A stretch of DNA of 64,000 bases from Caldicellulosiruptor diazotrophicus (GTDB lineage Bacteria; Bacillota; Thermoanaerobacteria; Caldicellulosiruptorales; Caldicellulosiruptoraceae). Location: the NCBI RefSeq assembly GCF_017347585.1, contig NZ_AP024480.1, positions 1,510,001 through 1,574,000 of the forward strand. The letters are read 5' to 3'. Positions within the stretch are counted from its first letter, which is position 1; each line of letters begins with the position of its first letter. Positions 56,338-64,000 of the stretch are shown here, one piece after another. The notes beneath the pieces are model-generated. The model did no database searches, had not been told where the DNA came from, and saw only the letters and a program-made list of their open reading frames with translations. The position numbers were made by a program, and so were the translations under genes.

Positions 56338-58524
56338 TCACTCCATATTCATAAGCATCTCGTCAAACTGCTCCTTGGTTATCAAAACCTGGCGTTTACC
56401 AGTAGAATCCATCTTGCTAATTATTCCTCTTTCTTCCATCTGATCGATTAGTCTTGCTGCTCTTGAATAGCCAACTCTGAGTTTTCTTTGTAAAAATGAA
56501 GTTGAGACGTTCTGAGCTTCCACTACAAGCTGGATAGCCTTTATCAAAAGTTCGTCAGCCTTGTCATCTTTAACATCCAAAACCTTGCTGTTTATCTCTT
56601 CAATCACTTCCTGATTGTACTCAATGTTAAAGTTCTGTTTTAAAAACTCAACAATTTTCTCAACTTCGCTTTCAGAAACATACGCACCTTGGACTCTCAT
56701 TGGTTTTACCAAACCTATTGGAAGATAGAGCATATCACCCCTTCCCAATAGTTTTTCAGCACCCGCTTGATCTAAAATAGTGCGTGAATCAACTTGGGAT
56801 GACACAGCAAAGGCTATTCGCGACGGAATATTTGCCTTTATAAGACCAGTGATAACATCTACAGAAGGTCTTTGTGTTGCAACAACAAGATGCATACCTG
56901 CTGCTCGTGCCATCTGTGCAAGTCTGCATATACTATCTTCAACCTCAGCAGGTGATACCATCATAAGGTCGGCAAGCTCATCTATAATAATTACTATATA
57001 CGGAAGCTTATCTTGTCTATTTTCTTCACACCACTTGTTATAGCCGATAACATCTCTCACTCCTGCCTGGGCAAAAAGCTTGTATCTATTTGTCATCTCA
57101 CCCACTGCCCAAGCAAGTGCGTTTGCAGCTTTTTTTGTATCTGTCACAACAGGTATTAAAAGGTGGGGTATGCCATTGTACAGACTCAGCTCAACAACCT
57201 TTGGGTCAATTAAAATCAGTTTTACCTCATCAGGCATACACCTGTAAAGAATGCTAATTATAAGCGAATTTATACACACACTTTTACCTGATCCTGTTGC
57301 ACCTGCAATCAAAAGGTGAGGCATTTTTGTTATATCCGATATCACAGGACTTCCTGCAACGTCTTTTCCTATGGCAAATGGTATCTTGTACTGCAGTGTA
57401 TAAAAATCTGGACTTTCAATCAGCTCTCTTATATAAACAGGTTTTGGTTCTTTGTTTGGGATTTCTATCCCTATTGCAGACTTGTTTGGAATTGGTGCCT
57501 CAATTCTAACAGATGGTGCTGCCAGTGCAAGAGCAATGTCATCAGAAAGATTGACAATTCTGCTTACCTTTACACCTTGCCCAGGTTGCAGTTCGTATCT
57601 TGTAATTGTTGGCCCTATATTTACTTCTGTCACCTGAGCTTCAATTCCAAAGTTTTTTAATGTTTCTTCAAGCTTTCTTACATTTTCATTGATATCTTTT
57701 TTTGAAATCTGCAAGTTATCAGTCGGTTTTCTGAGATAATCAATGGGAGGATAAAGATATTGGTCGCTTGAAGGCAAAAACCTTTTTTTATCCGCAGTTT
57801 TAATATCTTTCCTGCTTTTTTTGGACAATTTTATAGGAACTTCCTCACTTTTTTTTTCTTCAGTTTCAACGTCAATATTGAAATTGTGCAAAACATCAGT
57901 TTTTAGTTTTATACTCTCTTCTTCTGTAGTTTCTTCTATCATCTTTTCATCTTGCCGAATATTATTAATTGTCCTTTTTTTTAATAAACCTCTTATAGAA
58001 AAACTGAAAACAATCATACTCATAATTATAAGCATAGAAAAACAAATAATTAATGTACCAGTAAAACCAAACAACGATACAAAAGGATATGTAACACCAA
58101 CACCAAACACGCCAAAACCCTTGAAATTCAAACCATCAAAGTATGCATCTTTTAAAAACTTTATAAATGAATCTGAAGTTTTTATATTCGATTGAATAAA
58201 GGTGGTAAAAATCATGAATATAAGAAGTATATAAGTAAATACTACCACATCCCTCTTGTCAAACACTTTTGGTCTTCTTAAAATTGAATCAAGTGATACA
58301 TAGAACATGAAAGCAAGTATTATAAAAACACCAATCCCAAAACATCCTAACAAAGTTTTCTTGATAAATTCACCAACTATTCCTACTTTATCTGTTAAAA
58401 CTGAAAAAACAAAAAATAGGGTGATAAAAAGCAAAAAAGTCCCATACACCTCAGCATTTAATCTGTCAAAAACCTCTTTTTTTATCTTATATCTCTTCTT
58501 TTTCGATACTGCCTTTGCTCTCAT
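56338..58524 (-). CDS. DNA translocase FtsK/SpoIIIE
   Basis: Hexameric DNA pump for chromosome segregation at division or into the forespore, 728 residues. Four N-terminal transmembrane helices (about 30-170), a linker of about 100 residues, the motor with Walker A GATGSGKSVCIN and Walker B VIIIDELADLMMV, and a C-terminal winged-helix gamma domain (LRVGYSRAARLIDQMEERG) that reads orienting sequences. The frame reaches 58581, but GAAGGGA precedes the ATG at 58524. The location next to spoVFAB fits SpoIIIE. Confidence 0.95.
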   Translation of the reverse strand: MRAKAVSKKKRYKIKKEVFDRLNAEVYGTFLLFITLFFVFSVLTDKVGIVGEFIKKTLLGCFGIGVFIILAFMFYVSLDSILRRPKVFDKRDVVVFTYILLIFMIFTTFIQSNIKTSDSFIKFLKDAYFDGLNFKGFGVFGVGVTYPFVSLFGFTGTLIICFSMLIIMSMIVFSFSIRGLLKKRTINNIRQDEKMIEETTEEESIKLKTDVLHNFNIDVETEEKKSEEVPIKLSKKSRKDIKTADKKRFLPSSDQYLYPPIDYLRKPTDNLQISKKDINENVRKLEETLKNFGIEAQVTEVNIGPTITRYELQPGQGVKVSRIVNLSDDIALALAAPSVRIEAPIPNKSAIGIEIPNKEPKPVYIRELIESPDFYTLQYKIPFAIGKDVAGSPVISDITKMPHLLIAGATGSGKSVCINSLIISILYRCMPDEVKLILIDPKVVELSLYNGIPHLLIPVVTDTKKAANALAWAVGEMTNRYKLFAQAGVRDVIGYNKWCEENRQDKLPYIVIIIDELADLMMVSPAEVEDSICRLAQMARAAGMHLVVATQRPSVDVITGLIKANIPSRIAFAVSSQVDSRTILDQAGAEKLLGRGDMLYLPIGLVKPMRVQGAYVSESEVEKIVEFLKQNFNIEYNQEVIEEINSKVLDVKDDKADELLIKAIQLVVEAQNVSTSFLQRKLRVGYSRAARLIDQMEERGIISKMDSTGKRQVLITKEQFDEMLMNME

Positions 58525-58588
58525 AAATCCCTTCACTTCTTCTGTGTATATTTTCCTAAGAATATTATAGCCTTTTCCCAAAAAAATA

Positions 58589-58620
58589 AAACCCCCAAAA
58601 ATATTTATTTACAGGGGCTT
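58589..58620 (-). terminator. Probable terminator after spoVFB
   Basis: In minus-strand RNA, AAGCCCC pairs with GGGGGUUUU around a 17-base AU loop, followed by AUUUUUUU. It starts at the spoVFB stop. The GC stem is short. Confidence 0.5.
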
Positions 58621-58622
58621 AA

Positions 58623-59219
58623 TCATTTTTTTACACCTGGGCATAACAAAAGCGGCTGAATTTGTTTACCAGAAAGTGATTCAACTATTGTGGGAATTAG
58701 AAGAGTGTACTCTGCAACAAGTGAATTAGGTTTTTCTAAAGGGTCATCCTGTCTAAATGGAACAAAGTAGATGTTTTTTGTGTTAAGAAGAATAGCAATA
58801 TTTTTGCAGTTAAGACCAAGCGCATCGTTTGTAGATATCGCAACAACCACCGGTCTTTGATTTCTAAGGTGCGCTTTTGCGCACATAACAGGAGTTTCAT
58901 CAACAATTCCATTTGCAAGTTTGGCGATAAAGTTACCTGTTGCAGGTGCAACAACCAGTACATCAAAGAGTTTCTTTGGACCGACAGGTTCTGCTTCTAC
59001 AATATTTGTAATTGGTGGGTTTCCACAAATGGAAACTATTCTCTTCACAACTTCGTCTGCTTTTCCATAGCGTGTATCTGTTGTCTGAACTTTTTCACTG
59101 AGTATTGGTGTTATAATTGCACCCTGTTTTTTTAGTTTTTCAATTTCAGGTATTATTTGATCAAATGTACAGAACGACCCTGTAATAGCAAACCCAATTT
59201 TCAAATTGTGCAAATCCAT
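58623..59219 (-). CDS. spoVFB: Dipicolinate synthase subunit B
   Basis: Flavoprotein-like subunit of dipicolinate synthase, 198 residues, with GFAITGSFCTFDQIIPEI at the start and VVAPATGNFIAKLANGI, the flavoprotein core. With SpoVFA it makes dipicolinic acid, the calcium-chelating solute of the spore core. It starts five bases after spoVFA. Confidence 0.94.
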   Translation of the reverse strand: MDLHNLKIGFAITGSFCTFDQIIPEIEKLKKQGAIITPILSEKVQTTDTRYGKADEVVKRIVSICGNPPITNIVEAEPVGPKKLFDVLVVAPATGNFIAKLANGIVDETPVMCAKAHLRNQRPVVVAISTNDALGLNCKNIAILLNTKNIYFVPFRQDDPLEKPNSLVAEYTLLIPTIVESLSGKQIQPLLLCPGVKK

Positions 59220-59223
59220 TTTA

Positions 59224-60105
59224 TCACCCCCAGATTTCTTCCAGCAAACCTAACAGCACTTCAGATAGATATTTAGCAGCAGTAACTGGTGCCACTTTGC
59301 CAGGAAGTGAAAGCGCATGTACCACTTCAATACCTTTTTTCCTTGCATATTCGAAGTCCACTCCACCCGGTTTTGAGGCAAGGTCAATTATAAGAGTGTT
59401 ACTTTTTATCCTATCTATTACTTCTTTCGTAACAACCATAGCAGGAATGGTATTAATAATCAAATCCATTTTATTTACATACTCTGCTATATCGCACAGG
59501 CGGGCTGGCAAAAAACCAAATGCTTTGCACCATGTAAGATCTGAGCTTTTCCTTGAAGCCACATATATGTTTGCTTCAAATCCTCTCAAGACCTTTGTAA
59601 GGACTTTGCCTATCCTTCCATATCCAAGAATTAAGACATTCGAAGAGTGAAGGGTAATTGGCATCTTATCAATTGCAATCATCAAACACCCTTCAACAGT
59701 AGGAATTGCGTTTAGTATTGCAAGCTCTTCTTTTTCATATAGGTCAAAAAATATTACATCTTTTTCTTTACAAAGATTTTTTACATTTTCAGGAATAACA
59801 CTTGCAATTAGGATAATCCTTTTGCCAGACAACTTATCTATTAAATTTTGTATCTCTATGGAATATTGTGAAAGAGGCGCAAATATATACTTTCCATCTT
59901 GTGTGAAGGGAATTGGTCCTATTACTACCTTAGACTTTTCAATAACTTCATCCAAATTTTTTGCAAAGTTTATATTTGGACTATTAAACACTTTGCTTTT
60001 ATCTGTTGCCCAAAGCAAAACATTAAATCCATTATCAACTAAGCTTTCAGCCAAAATTAAAATCCTTTGGTCTCCACCAATGACACCTATATGTTTCCCC
60101 ATCAT
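59224..60105 (-). CDS. spoVFA: Dipicolinate synthase subunit A
   Basis: NAD(P)-dependent subunit of dipicolinate synthase, 293 residues. An N-terminal DpsA domain (HIGVIGGDQRILILAESL) and a Rossmann domain with VLILGYGRIGKVLTKVLRG and LIIDLASKPGGVD. GAGGGG lies before the start codons ATGATG. A sigma-K-like promoter precedes it. Confidence 0.95.
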   Translation of the reverse strand: MMGKHIGVIGGDQRILILAESLVDNGFNVLLWATDKSKVFNSPNINFAKNLDEVIEKSKVVIGPIPFTQDGKYIFAPLSQYSIEIQNLIDKLSGKRIILIASVIPENVKNLCKEKDVIFFDLYEKEELAILNAIPTVEGCLMIAIDKMPITLHSSNVLILGYGRIGKVLTKVLRGFEANIYVASRKSSDLTWCKAFGFLPARLCDIAEYVNKMDLIINTIPAMVVTKEVIDRIKSNTLIIDLASKPGGVDFEYARKKGIEVVHALSLPGKVAPVTAAKYLSEVLLGLLEEIWG

Positions 60106-60141
60106 TACCCCTCTTTTTTCGTTCTTTCTGCAAAGCTAATA

Positions 60142-60169
60142 TAATCTATGTTATAAGGTCAAAAAAGGT
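60142..60169 (-). promoter_or_regulatory. Sigma-K-like promoter of spoVFAB
   Basis: CATAGATTA (minus strand, 60142-60150) matches the sigma-K -10 pattern CATANNNTA exactly, and an AC (60168-60169) lies 17 bases upstream as the -35 requires. It is about 37 bases before the spoVFA start. spoVFA is a sigma-K gene in B. subtilis. Confidence 0.6.
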
Positions 60170-60186
60170 GCTTGGACAAAAAAATA

Positions 60187-60207
60187 AAAGCCACATTTAG
60201 TGGCTTT
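60187..60207 (-). terminator. Intrinsic terminator after yraN
   Basis: Perfect 8-bp stem AAAGCCAC/GTGGCTTT with a 5-base loop, followed in minus-strand RNA by UUUUAUUUUUUU. Confidence 0.85.
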
Positions 60208-60226
60208 CTATCTCTTTCAATCTTTT

Positions 60227-60586
60227 TTAAAATGCATCTTTGATAAGATTTATTTTGGTCACATCATTTTTGCCATCTAAAAATATCTCAACAACATCAA
60301 ATCTGTACAAATACTTATCTTGCGAAAGATGATATGTAATGAAATACTCAGCCACTCTTTTTATGTGAAACTGTTTTTTAAAGTTGACAGATTCTGAAGG
60401 CAAGCCAAATTTCAAGCTCTTCCTTGTCTTTACCTCTACAAATACAATTGTGTTGCCTTCTTGTGCTATTATGTCAATTTCACCAAACCTGCATCGAAAG
60501 TTGGTTCTCAAAATCACATATCCCTGTTTTTTTAAAAAGTCAACCGCCAATTCCTCACCAAATCTTCCCACTTGTTTTAAATTCAT
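60227..60586 (-). CDS. yraN: YraN/UPF0102 family nuclease-like protein
   Basis: A 119-residue UPF0102 protein with a restriction-endonuclease-like fold: GRFGEELAVDFLKKQGY, then CRFGEIDIIAQEG and FVEVKTRKS carrying the Asp and Glu-X-Lys of the active site. It lies downstream of rnhB in many Bacillota; its role is not firmly known. Confidence 0.93.
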   Translation of the reverse strand: MNLKQVGRFGEELAVDFLKKQGYVILRTNFRCRFGEIDIIAQEGNTIVFVEVKTRKSLKFGLPSESVNFKKQFHIKRVAEYFITYHLSQDKYLYRFDVVEIFLDGKNDVTKINLIKDAF

Positions 60587-60589
60587 CTT

Positions 60590-60868
60590 TTACTTTTCCC
60601 CGTTGCTATTAATCTTATCAAGATACCCAATGAAAACTAATATCTGCGCAACAACTTCGTACAAATCCTCTGGAATATACTCCTGAAGATCTAAATTAAA
60701 TAGCTTTTCTGCCACGTTTTGGTCTTCATATACAGGAATGTCTTCCTGTTTTGCCTTTTCAACAATCTTTTCTGCAACATAACCTTTTCCTTTTGCTACA
60801 ACTTTCGGTGCTATGTCTTCAAGATCATACTTTATAGCCACAGCTTTTTTTGGCTTTTTCTTTTTCAT
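60590..60868 (-). CDS. FlhB C-terminal-like protein (YlqH type)
   Basis: A 92-residue protein matching the cytoplasmic C-terminal domain of FlhB/EscU export-switch proteins (AVAIKYDLEDIAPKVVAKG, GYVAEKIVEKAKQEDIPVYE). The membrane domain and the NPTH autocleavage motif of true FlhB are absent. B. subtilis YlqH is the same type. It pairs with the FliK-like gene upstream. Confidence 0.88.
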   Translation of the reverse strand: MKKKKPKKAVAIKYDLEDIAPKVVAKGKGYVAEKIVEKAKQEDIPVYEDQNVAEKLFNLDLQEYIPEDLYEVVAQILVFIGYLDKINSNGEK

Positions 60869-60872
60869 TGTC

Positions 60873-62285
60873 TCACACCTTCAAATCAAGTCTGCTTAAA
60901 GTATTATCAAATATTAAATAGTCAACTGCAAGAGAAGAATTAGAAGTGTTATCAATTCTGTACTCAATATCAAGTTTATACCCATTTTCTTTTAAAAACT
61001 CTAAGAGCTTCTGCTGGTTTTCTCTTATCAAATTCAAAGTTGACAGCCTTTCACAAACTATGATTGATTTGAAACTACCGTGGAAAACCTTTTTAACATA
61101 AATACCTATTGTCCCAATGTTCTGGGTTGCCAATTTTAGCATAATGGAATTTGCTTTGAAGTTTGAAACTCCCTTCTTTTTGTTAATAAAAACTGATATT
61201 TCATATTGGTGATTATCAAGCTCATACTTGAGATTAAAAATATTCATGTAAAAGGTATCAAAATCAAGTGTGATTTGCTGACTTTGATTTGAGTTTATCT
61301 TCTCCAGAAACTGAAACACCTTTTGTTCAGAAAACTCTTTGTGAGAGTCAGCTATCTTGAAAAGTAAGAATTCCTCTTTCTTATTCAAAGTAATATCTTG
61401 AATTTTAACTGCTTCTTTATTTTGAAATCTTTCAAAAATCTCTTTAATCTTCTCCACAAACCTTATAAATTCACTTTTTTGCTTTATAAATTCCTCTTTT
61501 GATAAAGGTTTTTTAGAAAAAATCAAGCCCAAAAAAGCAAATAAGTCATTTTCATTATCTATTTTAATATCAAAGTTTCCTATATGATCATTTAACATAC
61601 TTTTAAAAAAATCCTTCATGAAATTCTTCTGAGGAACAAAAATCAATCCTTTCCCTTTTTCGAATACCACTATAAAACTTTCACTTTTGTAGTCAGAAAA
61701 TTTCAGCTTTTCCAATATCCCATTTTCATCTTGATTCTCCAAAAAAAACTCTTTTTTAAATTCAAAGGTTTTATCAGACAACTTTAAAAAGACATTTTCA
61801 TCTTTTTTAGTTTCTAAAGAAGCAACAAACATTTTTTCTTTCTCTGCAAACTCCAAAAACTCAGCCGATAACTTTTCTTCGGGAATGGTAAAAATCTCTT
61901 CTTTTGCATTTTGTGCAAAGTCAAACATTTTATTTAACTTTACAGCCTCGAGGGTTTTAAATAAAGTCTCTTCTTGTGGTTTATCTTCAAAGTAAGATAT
62001 ACTATTAAAATTTTGCTGTTTAGAAACAACGTCCATTATCTTGAATGTAATCTTACCATCTTTCCAAACAGGATTTGCAAGACGTATCTTGTCCCCTGGA
62101 TTGAAAGAAAATAAGGAGTTATTTTGAGCTAAAATTGTCTTTGAACCTACATTCAGAATAACCCTATTTCCTTCAACTCCGATAACCTTAGCATCAAATT
62201 CTTTTTCTTGATTGTCAAAAAGACTAAGTATTTCCTTTATGTTATCTTGTTTTAAGAAGGTTATAAGATTATTTATATAATTCAT
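60873..62285 (-). CDS. FliK-like hypothetical protein
   Basis: A 470-residue soluble protein. The C-terminal part (about residues 370-440: MLKLATQNIGTIGIYVKK, then LIRENQQKLLEFLKENGY) follows the FliK hook-length-control pattern; the first 350 residues are variable, rich in Lys, Glu and Phe. It sits before the FlhB-like gene, as YlqG does before YlqH in Bacillus. I cannot say what it measures or exports here; no flagellar genes are in the window. Confidence 0.7.
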   Translation of the reverse strand: MNYINNLITFLKQDNIKEILSLFDNQEKEFDAKVIGVEGNRVILNVGSKTILAQNNSLFSFNPGDKIRLANPVWKDGKITFKIMDVVSKQQNFNSISYFEDKPQEETLFKTLEAVKLNKMFDFAQNAKEEIFTIPEEKLSAEFLEFAEKEKMFVASLETKKDENVFLKLSDKTFEFKKEFFLENQDENGILEKLKFSDYKSESFIVVFEKGKGLIFVPQKNFMKDFFKSMLNDHIGNFDIKIDNENDLFAFLGLIFSKKPLSKEEFIKQKSEFIRFVEKIKEIFERFQNKEAVKIQDITLNKKEEFLLFKIADSHKEFSEQKVFQFLEKINSNQSQQITLDFDTFYMNIFNLKYELDNHQYEISVFINKKKGVSNFKANSIMLKLATQNIGTIGIYVKKVFHGSFKSIIVCERLSTLNLIRENQQKLLEFLKENGYKLDIEYRIDNTSNSSLAVDYLIFDNTLSRLDLKV

Positions 62286-62296
62286 ACTTTTTCACC

Positions 62297-62920
62297 TTAA
62301 AGAGAAAGAATATTTTTTAAAAACGAAATCCTATGAATTTCACATGGACCAAGTTTTTGCAAAATTTCTATGTGCTCTTTTGTGCCATATCCTTTGTGTT
62401 TTTCAAATTTATAAAGTGGGTACTTTGAAGAAATCTCTACTATATATCTGTCTCTTGAAACCTTTGCTAAGATGGACGCACAGGCAATAGAGTAGGATTT
62501 TCTGTCACCTTTTATGATAGCCCTTTGATTAAAGCCCAGGTTCGGAATTTCATAGCCATCTACTAACACTATGTCGGGCTCAATTTTTAAGTTTTCAATA
62601 GCATTCTTCATGGCCAAAAAAGTTGCATTGTTTATGTTTATCTCATCTATGATTTTGCTATCCACCATCTCAACTGAATACGCTATACTCTCTTTTATTA
62701 TCTCCTCAAAGAGTTTTTCTCTCTTTTTAGGAGTCAACTTTTTTGAGTCCCTCACACCTTCAATTATCCTTTTTCTGTCCATTACAACCGCTGCAGCAAA
62801 AACAGGTCCTGCCAAAGGTCCTCTTCCTGCCTCATCAACTCCGCAAATAAATCTATAACCTTCTCTCAAAAGTTTCTCTTCTATTTCAAAATAGTTTTCA
62901 TCTTCTGACAACCTCATCAA
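62297..62920 (-). CDS. rnhB: Ribonuclease HII
   Basis: Removes ribonucleotides and RNA from RNA-DNA hybrids, 207 residues. It shows ICGVDEAGRGPLAGPVFAAA with the first two catalytic acids, DGYEIP and SIACASILAKVSRD. It overlaps rbgA by 23 bases. Confidence 0.96.
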   Translation of the reverse strand: MMRLSEDENYFEIEEKLLREGYRFICGVDEAGRGPLAGPVFAAAVVMDRKRIIEGVRDSKKLTPKKREKLFEEIIKESIAYSVEMVDSKIIDEININNATFLAMKNAIENLKIEPDIVLVDGYEIPNLGFNQRAIIKGDRKSYSIACASILAKVSRDRYIVEISSKYPLYKFEKHKGYGTKEHIEILQKLGPCEIHRISFLKNILSL

Positions 62921-63746
62921 GTGTTACCCTCCCAATCTTTCCTTTTTTCAAATCATCTAAAAATATAGTTGCTGCCTTCAGAGTATCAATTCTGCCTTCT
63001 TTAAGTATACATCCTCTTTTCTTTCCAATTTCTATTAGGTACTCTTCCTCCGAAAGGGTAGAAAAGTCGATTGAATACTTGGCATTCAAAAGATTTGAAT
63101 ACCTTTCTTTTATCATTCCAATTGTTTTCTTTGCAACAAACTCTTTGTCAAAAAGTTCTTCTTTAATACTGCCTATCGCACAAAGCTTTATAGCAATGAT
63201 GTCATCTTCAAGCTTTGGTACAAGTATTCCGGGGGTGTCGAGCATCTCAAAATAGTCGTTGAGTTTTATCCACTGTTTTGCCCTTGTTACACCAGGCTTG
63301 TCACCTGTTCTTGCCTTGGCTGAGTTTGTTATCTTGTTTATAAGCGTCGACTTTCCAACATTTGGTATGCCAAGTACCCCAAACCTTATAATTTTTTTTC
63401 TTCCTTTTTGTTTTGCCTCTTCAATCTTGTCTTTTAATAAATTTTCGGCAATTTTCAGTATATTCTTTACGTTTGTACCTTTCAAAGAATCAATACACAC
63501 AGCAACCTGGTTATTTTCCTGAAAATACTTTACAAATTCTTGATTTTTTGTTTCGTCGGCTAAATCTGATTTGTTCAGAACATAGATTTTAGGCTTATCT
63601 TTTATCAAACTTTCTAATTGTTCGTTTCTGGAACTCAAAGGCGCTCTTGCATCGAGCAAAATTAGATACAAATCAATATACTTGTTTAGATCTAAAATTT
63701 CTCTTTTTGCCTTTTGCATATGACCAGGATACCACTGAACAATCAA
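62898..63746 (-). CDS. rbgA: Ribosome biogenesis GTPase RbgA (YlqF)
   Basis: Circularly permuted GTPase needed for late 50S assembly, 282 residues. It starts IVQWYPGHMQKAKREIL, has the permuted G4 NKSDLAD first, then GIPNVGKSTLINK and DTPGILVPK. The start is a TTG with GAGGAGG nine bases upstream. It follows rplS, the Bacillus order. Confidence 0.95.
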   Translation of the reverse strand: MIVQWYPGHMQKAKREILDLNKYIDLYLILLDARAPLSSRNEQLESLIKDKPKIYVLNKSDLADETKNQEFVKYFQENNQVAVCIDSLKGTNVKNILKIAENLLKDKIEEAKQKGRKKIIRFGVLGIPNVGKSTLINKITNSAKARTGDKPGVTRAKQWIKLNDYFEMLDTPGILVPKLEDDIIAIKLCAIGSIKEELFDKEFVAKKTIGMIKERYSNLLNAKYSIDFSTLSEEEYLIEIGKKRGCILKEGRIDTLKAATIFLDDLKKGKIGRVTLDEVVRR

Positions 63747-63779
63747 ATCAAAAATCCTCCTCTTTTTTAAATATAAAAA

Positions 63780-63810
63780 AGAGACTAAGCTTTTTTAAGC
63801 ATTAGTCTCT
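63780..63810 (-). terminator. Terminator overlapping the end of rplS
   Basis: Stem AGAGACTAA/TTAGTCTCT continuing into a GCTT/AAGC pairing, followed in minus-strand RNA by UUUUUUAUAUUU. The 5' arm contains the last rplS codons and the stop (63795-63797). Confidence 0.75.
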
Positions 63811-64000
63811 TCTGTATTGTTATTCTCTTTATTGTTTGGCTGCTGAACAAGCTCTTTAATCTTTGCAGCCTTACCTATCTTTTCTCTGATGTAATAGAGT
63901 TTTGATCTTCTTACTTTACCTCTTCTTATAACTTCAATCTTCTCAAGTCTTGGTGAATGAAGAGGAAATACTCTTTCAACACCAACACCATACGAAATTC
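63795..64000 (-). CDS. rplS: 50S ribosomal protein L19 (5' end cut by window edge)
   Basis: C-terminal 67 residues of L19, including [20 protein letters not shown] and [20 protein letters not shown], then a polar tail that ends NNTEETNA. The beginning lies beyond the right edge. It is the first visible gene of the rplS-rbgA-rnhB-(FliK-like)-(FlhB-like)-yraN series, although a terminator follows it directly. Confidence 0.95.
   Translation of the reverse strand, partial: ISYGVGVERVFPLHSPRLEKIEVIRRGKVRRSKLYYIREKIGKAAKIKELVQQPNNKENNNTEETNA

Noticed and set aside
1-64000. CRISPR arrays, complete insertion sequences, prophage genes or T-box leaders
   Set aside because: No regularly spaced repeats, transposase, phage structural genes or T-box motifs were seen on either strand.

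Overview
The window reads as a chromosomal segment of an AT-rich, Gram-positive, probably thermophilic anaerobe of the Bacillota. Protein character and gene order most resemble Caldicellulosiruptor; that genus assignment is my inference from recollection, not from a search. Supporting signs are Bacillus/Clostridium-style gene order, strong GGAGG ribosome binding sites, frequent GTG and TTG starts, pyruvate-family ferredoxin oxidoreductases, and sporulation genes (spoIIIAA-AH, spoVFAB, spoVT). Most genes lie on the minus strand.

Layout. (1) 1-18.5 kb, all minus: a long housekeeping series yicC-remA-gmk-rpoZ-coaBC-priA-def-fmt-Zn peptidase-rsmB-rlmN-prpC-prkC-rsgA-rpe, then rimP-nusA-ylxR-infB (infB runs off the left edge). 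It joins nucleotide and CoA synthesis, replication restart, protein N-terminal formylation and deformylation, rRNA methylation, the PASTA kinase/phosphatase switch and translation initiation. (2) 18.6-22.6 kb: a less common trio, a hydantoinase/oxoprolinase-like ATPase and a histone-deacetylase-family enzyme (plus strand) facing a DUF89 protein (minus strand). (3) 22.7-27 kb: a tRNA-Thr(CGT) gene and an accessory pocket with an ABC exporter, small unknown proteins, a decayed hicA toxin next to an intact hicB, and a Uma2-type nuclease. (4) 27.1-34 kb, minus: iorA-iorB-paaK (aromatic amino-acid catabolism through aryl-pyruvates and aryl-acetates), an unknown membrane protein, DUF421, DUF4363, an unknown protein and a CoA-binding protein, ending at a strong terminator. 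(5) 34-36.7 kb, plus: an unknown protein built from two repeats, spoVT, and an MFS transporter. (6) 36.7-46.2 kb, minus: RNase P RNA, ispA-xseB-xseA-nusB-DUF2273-amaP-asp23, and the complete eight-gene spoIIIA operon. (7) 46.2-60.2 kb, minus: ymdB, rny, recX, recA (own promoter and LexA box), cinA, pgsA, rimO, folD, ygiQ, ftsK/spoIIIE and spoVFAB behind a sigma-K-like promoter. (8) 60.2-64 kb, minus: yraN, an FlhB-like and a FliK-like protein, rnhB, rbgA and rplS (cut by the right edge).

I did not find a clear new defence or secretion system. The best leads are the hydantoinase-like/deacetylase/DUF89 trio, the internally duplicated protein before spoVT, the membrane cluster after paaK, the orphan HicB, the apparent frameshift at the 5' end of rsmB, and RNase Y, whose ribosome binding site points to an ATT start. 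No CRISPR array, complete insertion sequence, prophage or riboswitch was recognised.
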